DNA of 64,000 nucleotides, from the NCBI GenBank assembly GCA_004000515.1, contig CP034537.1, positions 2,294,001-2,358,000 of the forward strand, given 5' to 3'. Positions 56,931 to 64,000 of this stretch are shown piece after piece. The translations under genes were made by a program, and so were the position numbers. The stretch is from Pseudomonas poae (GTDB taxonomy: Bacteria; Pseudomonadota; Gammaproteobacteria; Pseudomonadales; Pseudomonadaceae). Positions within the stretch are counted from its first letter, which is position 1. The number at the start of each line of letters is the position of its first letter. Below the pieces are notes generated by a model that saw only the letters and a list, made by a program, of their open reading frames with translations, was not told where the DNA came from and ran no database searches.

Positions 56931-58074
56931 ATTTGCGCGCCTTGAGGATCACGAACTTGGGCGTGGCCGCCACTTGCTCGACACCCCGGAACAGTCGCGC
57001 CAATTTGCTGTGATAGCCCAGGTGACGGTTGCCGACTATGTAGAGCGCGCCACCTACCACCAGCGCTTCACGCGCCTGCTGGAACATGCGCCAGGCGAGG
57101 AAGTCGCCGACGACCTGCTGCTGGTGGAACGGTGGGTTGCACAGGACTACGTCGAGCGAATCCGGCTCCTGGCCGGCCAGGCCATCGGCGGCGCGCACGG
57201 TCACGTCGCGGTCGCCGAGGGCGGCTTGCCAGTTTTCGGCAGCCGATTGCACGGCCATGTACGACTCGTCCAGCAGGGTGTACTGCGCATCGGGGTTTTG
57301 CAGTGCGCTGGCAATTGCCAATACGCCGTTGCCACAACCCAGGTCGGCCACACGGGCGTTGCCCAGGTTTTTTGGCAGGTGTGGCAGGAACGCGCGAGTG
57401 CCGATATCCAGGCTTTCACGGCAGAACACGTTGGCGTGGTTGAGCAGCTCGATGGCAGGCGCGTCCAGCGTGTAGCGGGTCGGGTAGGGCGACACTGCGA
57501 CTGGGCGATCCGCGACGGTGGCAATCAACAGCCGCGCCTTCTTCACTGCCAGCGACGCATGCATGGGGCCGATATACCGCTCCAACATTTCCCCGGCTGC
57601 CCGTGGCAGGTGTTTGACCATCGCCCCGGCGATCACTTCTGCGCCTGGGGCCAGTTGGCCCTGCAGGCGAATCAGCTGTTCTTCCAATAACGCCAGGGTC
57701 TTGGGCACACGGATCAGTACCCGGTCGAACGGCCCGTTGGGTACTTGGCTGGCGGGAATGAATGCCACGGCATCAAAGGCCTTGCCATTGCGCACCAGGT
57801 TCTTCTCCAGGCCCTGGGCCGCCAGGAACGAGTCGCCGCTGGAGGTCACCTGCACCTGGCCATCAAGGCTGGCGGCCAGGGCGCCAAAACTGTCGTTGAG
57901 TACCAGCACACGGGTGGCAGCAACAGGTTGCTGTTCTGCCAGGTAGCTGAGCAGGTACTCGTCGGCGGCATCGAAGGCTTGCAGCGGATCATTGTGTTGC
58001 TCTGGCTGGCGGATCAGATCGAGCTGGGCGAAGGGGCTTTCGAGCAGGGGCATGGCGGGGAGGCTCTGGGTCAT
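56929..58074 (-). CDS. rlmG: 23S rRNA (guanine-1835-N2)-methyltransferase RlmG
   Basis: 381 residues; SAM-dependent rRNA methylase with an N-terminal pseudo-methylase half. SAM-binding VADLGCGNGVLAIASAL and catalytic VVLCNPPFHQQQ (NPPF), then GGALYIVGNRHLGYHSKL. Complete. Confidence 0.92.
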   Translation of the reverse strand: MTQSLPAMPLLESPFAQLDLIRQPEQHNDPLQAFDAADEYLLSYLAEQQPVAATRVLVLNDSFGALAASLDGQVQVTSSGDSFLAAQGLEKNLVRNGKAFDAVAFIPASQVPNGPFDRVLIRVPKTLALLEEQLIRLQGQLAPGAEVIAGAMVKHLPRAAGEMLERYIGPMHASLAVKKARLLIATVADRPVAVSPYPTRYTLDAPAIELLNHANVFCRESLDIGTRAFLPHLPKNLGNARVADLGCGNGVLAIASALQNPDAQYTLLDESYMAVQSAAENWQAALGDRDVTVRAADGLAGQEPDSLDVVLCNPPFHQQQVVGDFLAWRMFQQAREALVVGGALYIVGNRHLGYHSKLARLFRGVEQVAATPKFVILKARK

Positions 58075-58209
58075 CGATGGGAGTTCGACAGTTACCTGCG
58101 AACCCTCTGAGTGAACTTCGACGTGGGCCCCATGGGCTGCGTCAACACTCAGAATTGGGCGTAAATGTTACTTTTTTCCAGAGGGATTACATGCGGTGTT
58201 TCCACTCGA

Positions 58210-58921
58210 TTAAAAGCAGCCCATTTTGGAGGCCCTGAGTACTGCTGCGATCTTGTTATTAACCCCCAGCTTCTTGAAGCAACTGCTGATATGGAACCCC
58301 ACCGTACGCTCCGACAGGCAGAGGATGGTGGCAATATCAGAAGCGGTCTTGCCCATGGCTGACCATTTGAGTATTTCCGTTTCTCGTGGGGTCAGTTTGC
58401 TGGGCGGTTTGACGCCAGGTTCGTCGGCAAATTTCTGCGCTACTACCGCATGCATGGCATGACACAGCCACAGCACCTGGCCGGCTTTTTTCGTACAGTT
58501 CTTCCGGGCTGACTTCGCCTTTGGTACGACCCAGGGTCAGCATGCTGAAGACCCCATGGAAATCATGCACTGACTGCGTCCAGCCCAAGTGCACACCATG
58601 CACTTGGGCCAATTCCCACAGGTTCGGCGCGGCGCTAAATGCCTTCTTCTCCCACACTATTGGCAGTACGCTGCGTTTGCAGTGGGCGACAACAGGGTCT
58701 ATTTCGAAGAAGTGTCCTTGTTTGTAGGCATTGTTCCACTCACTTGGGTAATTATTTTTATAAACAGGTTTTGTGTGGTTTTCAGGTATTTGAGAACTCA
58801 TCGTAAATGAACAGGATTGGAAGCCGAGCTCTAAGGTGTGATTGAGGGCCATTTCAAAAACACTGGTTATCTGGTTCTCGCCTTCCAGTTTGGGGAGTCT
58901 TGTGTTGCGCCAGCTAATCAT
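58210..58921 (-). CDS. LuxR-type quorum-sensing regulator, solo (frameshifted)
   Basis: Autoinducer-binding regulator of about 236 residues. Conserved ligand-pocket residues of the LuxR family are present: the Trp/Tyr of SEWNNAY, Asp-Pro of EIDPVV, and Trp of PIVWEK. The C-terminal helix-turn-helix is LTPRETEILKWSAMGKTASD and SERTVGFHISSCFKKLGV. The frame is broken at about 58487-58492 where A6 should be A5 to read ELYEKAGQVLWLCHAMHAVV. No luxI-like gene is adjacent, so it is a solo or orphan. Confidence 0.88.
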
Positions 58922-58943
58922 TGGTCACTCTCCATGGGATTTT

Positions 58944-58960
58944 ACGTACTGTGGGTACGT
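58944..58960 (-). promoter_or_regulatory. lux-box-like palindrome upstream of luxR
   Basis: ACGTAC-TGTGG-GTACGT is a 6-5-6 inverted repeat ending 23 bp upstream of the regulator's start. It may be an autoregulatory site. It does not match the classic CT...AG lux box exactly. Confidence 0.45.
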
Positions 58961-59364
58961 CCTCACCCCACAGTTGCACGAAACTGAGTGTAGGATATTG
59001 CCTATATAATTTAATCGGGAAAATGCTGAAAGCTGTTGTGTTGTTAGGCGGGCGATCTTGTACATGTTGCAAGTGTTTGTGCAGGTTGTTTGGATGTTTA
59101 TTTTTTCTAATTGGAATTAGCCAGTTAGCAGTGCTGCCAAATTGATGGCTGTTAACAACACTGCATCATCTGATAAGCGATTTAGACTGTGTTAATAGCC
59201 AAATGATTAGTCGCGTGGTCGTCGGCTAACTGTTTCTCCAACTTTACGCAGGCTCACTCACCGCAGCCATTGGGGGATGTGAAAGGCGCAAATGCCGTAC
59301 AAATCAACGGTGTTTGCGCTCGCCACTTTGAGGGACACTAGGGCACCTGTAGAACGGAGCCCCC
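58961..59364. other. AT-rich intergenic region between luxR and fpr
   Basis: About 400 bp, clearly more AT-rich than its surroundings between about 58975 and 59220. No convincing gene; the 74-codon frame from 58921 has atypical composition (many Cys) and no support. Confidence 0.5.
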
Positions 59365-60141
59365 ATGACGGCCAGCGCTGAGAAATTTACCCGCCAGACC
59401 TTGCTAGACGTGCAGTCGCTGACTCCGAGCCTGTTTACCCTGCGCACTACCCGTGACGCGGGCTTTCGTTTCACCGCAGGCCAGTTTGTGCGCCTGGGGG
59501 TAACCAAGGCGGATGGCAGCACGGTGTGGCGCGCTTATTCATTGGTGTCGTCGCCGTTCGATGAGCACCTCGATTTCTTTTCCATCGTCGTTCCCGGCGG
59601 AGAGTTCACCAGCGAACTGAGCCGTTTGCGGGTAGGCGATACCTTGATGGTGGAGCGCCAGGCCACAGGGTTTCTAACGCTGAACCGATTTGTCGATGGC
59701 CGCGATTTGTGGATGCTGGGCACCGGCACCGGGGTGGCGCCGTTCCTGTCGATCCTGCAGGACTTCGAGGTTTGGGAAAAATTCGAGCGCATCATCCTGG
59801 TCTATAGCGCCCGCGAGGCCAAGGAGCTGGCGTATCAGACGCTGATCAAATCTTTAGGCGAGCGTGAATACTTGGCTGAACATGCGCACAAACTCGTCTA
59901 CCTCCCAATTGTCACCCGCGAGCAACACCCTGGCGCATTGAACGGGCGCATTACCACGCTGATTGAAAACGGCGATTTGGAGCGCGCCGCAGGTGTTGAG
60001 CTGACGCCTGAACACTCCCGCGTCCTGATCTGCGGCAACCCGCAAATGGTTGATGACACGCGGCAGTTACTCAAGCAGCGCGATATGCAACTGAGCCTGA
60101 GCCGACGCCCCGGCCAAGTGGCGGTGGAAAACTACTGGTAA
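59365..60141 (+). CDS. fpr: Ferredoxin--NADP(+) reductase Fpr
   Basis: 258 residues. FAD-binding WRAYSLVSSPFDEHLDFFSI (R-x-Y-S), and NADP-binding LGTGTGVAPFLSIL and LVYSAREAKELAY, ending in the aromatic VENYW as in bacterial Fpr. Transfers electrons between NADPH and ferredoxin/flavodoxin; oxidative-stress linked in Pseudomonas. Confidence 0.94.
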   Translation: MTASAEKFTRQTLLDVQSLTPSLFTLRTTRDAGFRFTAGQFVRLGVTKADGSTVWRAYSLVSSPFDEHLDFFSIVVPGGEFTSELSRLRVGDTLMVERQATGFLTLNRFVDGRDLWMLGTGTGVAPFLSILQDFEVWEKFERIILVYSAREAKELAYQTLIKSLGEREYLAEHAHKLVYLPIVTREQHPGALNGRITTLIENGDLERAAGVELTPEHSRVLICGNPQMVDDTRQLLKQRDMQLSLSRRPGQVAVENYW

Positions 60142-60144
60142 CAA

Positions 60145-60168
60145 AAAGGCGCCCCTTGGGGCGCCTCG
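60145..60168. terminator. Terminator hairpin between convergent fpr and mscL
   Basis: AGGCGCCCC-TT-GGGGCGCCT forms a 9-bp GC stem directly after the fpr stop and before the mscL stop. Confidence 0.8.
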
Positions 60169-60186
60169 TTTACTGGCAGACGACGC

Positions 60187-60600
60187 TCAAGGCTTGTCGT
60201 TCTGCGCCTTGAGCAGATCGCGGATCTCGCCCAGCAACACTTCTTCCTTGGTCGGCGTCGGCGGCAGGCTTGGCGCCACGGCCTCTTCACGCTTCAGGCG
60301 GTTGATCGCCTTCACGCCCATGAAGATCGCAAACGCGACGATCACAAAGTCGATCACGCTCTGGATGAACTTGCCGTACGCCAGCACCACCGCAGGTACA
60401 TCGCCTTGCGCGGCCTTAAGCGTTATCGCCAAGTCGCCGAAGTCTACGCCACCGATCAACAGACCGATGGGAGGCATCACTACGTCGCCTACAAACGAGG
60501 AAACAATCTTGCCGAAGGCGGCGCCGATGATGATACCGACGGCCATATCGACCACATTACCTTTGACCGCGAAGGCCTTGAACTCACTGATCACGCCCAT
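60187..60600 (-). CDS. mscL: Large-conductance mechanosensitive channel MscL
   Basis: 137 residues: [20 protein letters not shown], first helix [20 protein letters not shown], periplasmic loop, second helix ending [14 protein letters not shown], and a C-terminal helix. Releases solutes on osmotic downshock. Complete. Confidence 0.95.
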   Translation of the reverse strand: MGVISEFKAFAVKGNVVDMAVGIIIGAAFGKIVSSFVGDVVMPPIGLLIGGVDFGDLAITLKAAQGDVPAVVLAYGKFIQSVIDFVIVAFAIFMGVKAINRLKREEAVAPSLPPTPTKEEVLLGEIRDLLKAQNDKP

Positions 60601-60886
60601 AGGTTATTCCTTGTTACAGATGAGAAGGGTGGAACTCAGTGTAAGTCAGTCGTAGAGCCCTTGCGCGACACAACTGTTAACACTGTTAGGTTTTATCGAC
60701 ACATTAAATCGCAAATAGTTTGCAAAATGCCACCAGTCGCGCGCGAAATACTCGTGATTTCAGTGGGTTACCACACTATTTTCTTTATCGGCTTGGTACT
60801 ACTTTTCTATTTATCTTCTGCGTCCCAGGTCACTAGCCTCTGGCAAGCACAACAGAATGTGCACTAAAAAACCAGAGGAAACCTCG
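60601..60886. other. Divergent mscL-katB control region
   Basis: 286 bp. A promoter for peroxide-inducible katB is expected, but I could not find a confident OxyR tetramer site; ATAG- and CTAT-like fragments at about 60714, 60777 and 60807 do not show the regular spacing. Confidence 0.35.
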
Positions 60887-62427
60887 ATGAATAACTCAAT
60901 GAGCCGCAGGCCTGTTTCAGCGCGATCAGCGCTGATACTGGTAACCGCCAGCTTGCTTTCCCTGTCGGTGCAAGCCGCCAACCTGACCCGCGATAACGGT
61001 GCAGCCGTCGGCGATAACCAGAACTCGCAAACCGCCGGCGCCAATGGCCCGGTGTTGCTGCAAGACGTGCAACTTATCCAGAAGCTGCAGCGCTTCGACC
61101 GTGAACGCATCCCTGAGCGCGTAGTACACGCCCGTGGTACCGGCGCCCACGGCACGTTCACCGTCACCGATAACCTCAGCGACCTGACCAAGGCCAAGGT
61201 GTTTGCCGCCGGCGAAACCACACCGGTGTTCGTGCGCTTCTCGGCCGTGGTGCATGGCAACCACTCTCCGGAAACCTTGCGTGACCCACGCGGTTTCGCC
61301 ACCAAGTTCTACACCGCCGACGGCAACTGGGACCTGGTGGGCAACAACTTCCCGACCTTTTTTATCCGCGATGCCATCAAGTTCCCGGACATGGTCCACG
61401 CCTTCAAGCCAGACCCGCGCACCAACCTGGATGACGACTCTCGTCGCTTCGATTTCTTCTCCCACGTACCCGAAGCCACCCGTACGTTGACCGAGCTGTA
61501 CTCCGACTCCGGCACCCCGGCGAGCTACCGGGAAATGGACGGCAATGGCGTGCATGCCTACAAGCTGATCAACGCCAAGGGCGAGGTGCACTATGTCAAG
61601 TTCCACTGGCAGAGCCTGCAAGGCATCAAGAACCTTGATCCCAAGCAGGTCACCGAGGTGCAGGGTCGCGATTACAGCCACATGACCCACGACCTGGTCA
61701 CGCATATCAACAAGGGCGACTTCCCCAAGTGGGACCTATACGTGCAGGTGCTCAAGCCTGAGGACTTGGCCAAGTTCGACTTCGACCCGCTGGACGCCAC
61801 CAAGATCTGGCCGAACGTGCCGGAGCGCAAAGTCGGGCAGATGGTGCTGAACCGCAACCCAGCCAATGTGTTCCAGGAGACCGAGCAAGTGGCCATGGCC
61901 CCGGCCAACCTGGTGCCGGGTATCGAACCGTCGGAAGATCGCCTGTTGCAAGGCCGGTGTTCTCCTACGCCGATACCCAAATGTATCGCCTGGGCCCGAA
62001 TGCCCTGCAACTGCCGATCAACGCGCCACGGGTGACCGTCAACAACGGCAACCAGGACGGCGCGATGAACGTCGGCAAGACCAGCAGCGGCGTGAACTAC
62101 CAGCCGAGCCGCCTGGAGCCACGGGAAGAACCGCAGGCCGCACGCTACAGCCAATCGGCGCTGTCGGGCAGCACCCAGCAGGCGAAGATCCAGCGCGAGC
62201 AGAACTTCAAGCAAGCCGGTGACTTGTACCGCTCCTACAGCAAGAAAGAGCGCCAGGACTTGATCGACAACTTCGGCGGCTCCCTGGCCACCACCGACGA
62301 CGAGAGCAAGCACATCATTCTGTCGTTCCTCTACAAGGCTGACCCGGAGTACGGCACTGGCGTGGCCAAGGTTGCCAAGGGTGATCTGGCGCGCGTGAAG
62401 GCGCTGGCGGAAAAGCTGACTGAGTAA
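60887..62427 (+). CDS. katB: Catalase KatB with signal peptide (frameshifted)
   Basis: Monofunctional heme catalase closely resembling P. aeruginosa KatB. A signal peptide (LILVTASLLSLSVQAA) precedes NLTRDNGAAVGDNQNSQTAG. Catalytic His is in VVHARGTGAHG, Asn in GNNFPTFFIRDAIKFPDM, and the heme-ligand Tyr in FSYADTQMYRLG. One G is missing in 'CCGGTG' at about 61956; with it the frame reads LLQGRVFSYADTQMYRLG. About 513 residues. Confidence 0.93.
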
Positions 62428-62484
62428 CGTTGGTTCCGGTCGGCGCCCTCAAGCGGGGCGTCGGCCTTTGGCAGGAGAAAACCC

Positions 62485-63024
62485 ATGCGTATTGCTATCG
62501 GTCTGTTAATGGTCATGCTGGCCTTTGTTGTCCGTGCCGAGCCGCCCGAGCCTGTGGCGCTCAAGGCCCAGTTGCAGGACTACTATTTCGATGCCGCCCG
62601 CCGTGGCGACCTCGACATGCTCAACACCTTTATCGACTCCGGCTACAGCCTCAACACCCAGGACGACAAGGGCTACACCGCGCTAATTTTGGCGGCCTAC
62701 CACGGCCAGGGCGCGTTCGTGGAGCGCCTGCTCAACGCCGGTGCAGACGCCTGCGTACAGGACAAGCGCGGTAACACTGCACTGATGGGGGCGATCTTCA
62801 AAGGCGAGCTTAAAATCGCCCAGCGGCTTCTGGCCACCGACTGCAACCCCGACCAGCGCAACGGTGCCGGGCAGACAGCCGCCATGTACGCCGGGCTGTT
62901 CAAACGTGTCGAGTTGCTGGATGAGTTGAAGGCCAAGGGCGCTGACCTCAACGCCGAAGACCCGATCGGCAACAGCGCATCACGATTGGCCAGTGGTGAA
63001 ATCCGGACCCCGGCGCCGCGCTGA
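62485..63024 (+). CDS. ankB: Ankyrin-repeat protein AnkB
   Basis: 179 residues with a signal peptide (AIGLLMVMLAFVVRA) and about four ankyrin repeats (DDKGYTALILAAYHGQGAFVE, KRGNTALMGAIFKGELKIAQ). Directly follows katB; in P. aeruginosa AnkB is needed for full KatB activity, probably as a periplasmic partner. Confidence 0.9.
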   Translation: MRIAIGLLMVMLAFVVRAEPPEPVALKAQLQDYYFDAARRGDLDMLNTFIDSGYSLNTQDDKGYTALILAAYHGQGAFVERLLNAGADACVQDKRGNTALMGAIFKGELKIAQRLLATDCNPDQRNGAGQTAAMYAGLFKRVELLDELKAKGADLNAEDPIGNSASRLASGEIRTPAPR

Positions 63025-63059
63025 GCTATCATCGCGGTTTTTCGGTTGGAGGTTCTCAA

Positions 63060-64000
63060 ATGGCAAAGGCCAAGCGCATGTACGGCTGCACGGAGTGCGG
63101 CGCGACCTTTCCCAAGTGGGCCGGCCAGTGCACCGAATGCGGTGCGTGGAACACGCTGACTGAAACCATGATTGAAAGCGGTGGCGCCGCAGCCCCCACT
63201 GGTCGGGCTGGCTGGACCGGGCAGCAAGCGCAGATCAAGACACTGGCTGAGGTCAGCGTCGAAGAAATCCCACGGTTTTCCACCGCCTCCGGTGAGTTGG
63301 ACCGTGTGCTCGGTGGCGGCTTGGTGGACGGCTCGGTGGTGTTGATCGGCGGTGATCCCGGCATCGGTAAGTCGACGATCCTGTTGCAAACCCTATGCAG
63401 CATTGCCAGCCGCATGCCGGCGCTGTATGTCACGGGCGAAGAATCCCAGCAGCAAGTGGCCATGCGCGCCCGACGCCTGGGGTTGCCTCAGGACCAACTG
63501 CGGGTCATGACCGAAACCTGCATCGAAAGCATCATCGCCACGGCGCGTATCGAAAAGCCCAAGGTCATGGTGATCGACTCGATCCAGACGATTTTCACCG
63601 AGCAACTGCAGTCGGCGCCGGGCGGTGTGTCCCAGGTGCGGGAGAGTGCGGCGCTGCTGGTGCGTTATGCCAAGCAGAGCGGCACAGCGATCTTCCTGGT
63701 GGGCCATGTGACCAAAGAGGGCGCGCTGGCCGGGCCGCGAGTGCTGGAGCATATGGTCGACACCGTGTTGTATTTCGAGGGCGAGTCCGACGGTCGCCTG
63801 CGTTTGTTGCGGGCGGTGAAGAACCGTTTCGGCGCAGTCAATGAGTTGGGCGTATTCGCCATGACTGACCGGGGGCTGAAAGAAGTCTCCAACCCATCGG
63901 CGATTTTCCTCACCCGTGCCCAGGAAGAAGTCCCAGGCAGTGTGGTGATGGCGACGTGGGAAGGCACTCGGCCGATGCTGGTGGAAGTGCAAGCGCTGGT
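63060..64000 (+). CDS. radA: DNA repair protein RadA, N-terminal part (runs off window)
   Basis: RecA-like branch-migration protein in DNA repair. The zinc finger is CTECGATFPKWAGQCTECGA, Walker A GDPGIGKSTILLQ, Walker B VMVIDSIQTIF, and the RadA motif KNRFG is near 63820. About 313 codons are visible; the C-terminal Lon-like domain lies beyond the window. Confidence 0.96.
   Translation, partial: MAKAKRMYGCTECGATFPKWAGQCTECGAWNTLTETMIESGGAAAPTGRAGWTGQQAQIKTLAEVSVEEIPRFSTASGELDRVLGGGLVDGSVVLIGGDPGIGKSTILLQTLCSIASRMPALYVTGEESQQQVAMRARRLGLPQDQLRVMTETCIESIIATARIEKPKVMVIDSIQTIFTEQLQSAPGGVSQVRESAALLVRYAKQSGTAIFLVGHVTKEGALAGPRVLEHMVDTVLYFEGESDGRLRLLRAVKNRFGAVNELGVFAMTDRGLKEVSNPSAIFLTRAQEEVPGSVVMATWEGTRPMLVEVQAL

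Noticed and set aside
58921..59145. 74-codon rightward frame
   Set aside because: Cys-rich, low-quality sequence in an AT-rich spacer with no RBS or homology.
60601..60886. OxyR site before katB
   Set aside because: ATAG/CTAT fragments exist but without the regular 7-bp spacing over four tetramers.

Overview
The window is chromosomal DNA of a fluorescent pseudomonad, most likely the Pseudomonas fluorescens group. The evidence is the GC-rich coding style, a complete has heme-acquisition operon, a quinate/shikimate cluster with a QuiC1 fusion enzyme, a cioAB cyanide-insensitive oxidase, a katB-ankB pair and many intergenic REP/REPIN hairpins of the GTGGGAGC(T/G)GGCTTGC type.

Region 1 (1-about 11265) is the right-hand part of a mobile genomic island. 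It carries arsenic genes (arsB partial, arsR, and a divergent arsN-like acetyltransferase). Next comes a SIR2 / DUF3800 / unknown-protein cassette bracketed by two 118-bp structured direct repeats. A leftward operon of tyrosine recombinases follows (471, 201, 691 and 71 residues, plus a frameshifted fourth recombinase of about 700 codons). The 471-201-691 trio has the layout I associate with gamma-mobile-trio (GMT) islands. The island ends inside hrpB, whose first roughly 125 codons are missing; the left end lies outside the window.

Region 2 (11268-30690) is core chromosome: the hrpB remainder, an EEP-family enzyme, membrane and unknown proteins, NYN and DEDDh nucleases, a cyclase with its Lrp regulator, DMT exporters, rhlE, a flavoprotein, an HDAC-like deacetylase, tesB, an HAD phosphatase, a YpfJ-type metallopeptidase and a lipoprotein interrupted by an exact 100-bp tandem duplication.

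Region 3 (29355-35070) is a quinate/shikimate/dehydroshikimate catabolic cluster: an MFS transporter, quiC1, a TetR regulator, an aroE-like gene and aroQ. The two control regions share operator-like motifs. Region 4 (35088-44818) is hasISRADEF: ECF sigma factor, anti-sigma, hemophore receptor, hemophore and its type I secretion system, preceded by a Fur-box-like site.

Region 5 (44922-64000) holds a DUF4160/DUF2442 pair, trmA with an NCS2 permease, a DUF4879 secreted protein, a three-subunit molybdenum hydroxylase, an MFS exporter, cioAB plus a DUF2474 small subunit behind a perfect ANR-type box, rlmG, a LuxR solo, fpr, mscL, katB-ankB and the start of radA.

About twenty genes are broken by single-base indels, nearly all in short homopolymers and mostly in conserved genes. 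I read these as sequencing or assembly errors rather than real pseudogenes, and annotate the affected genes across the break. hrpB is the exception: it is also physically split by the island. No tRNA, rRNA or CRISPR array was recognised.
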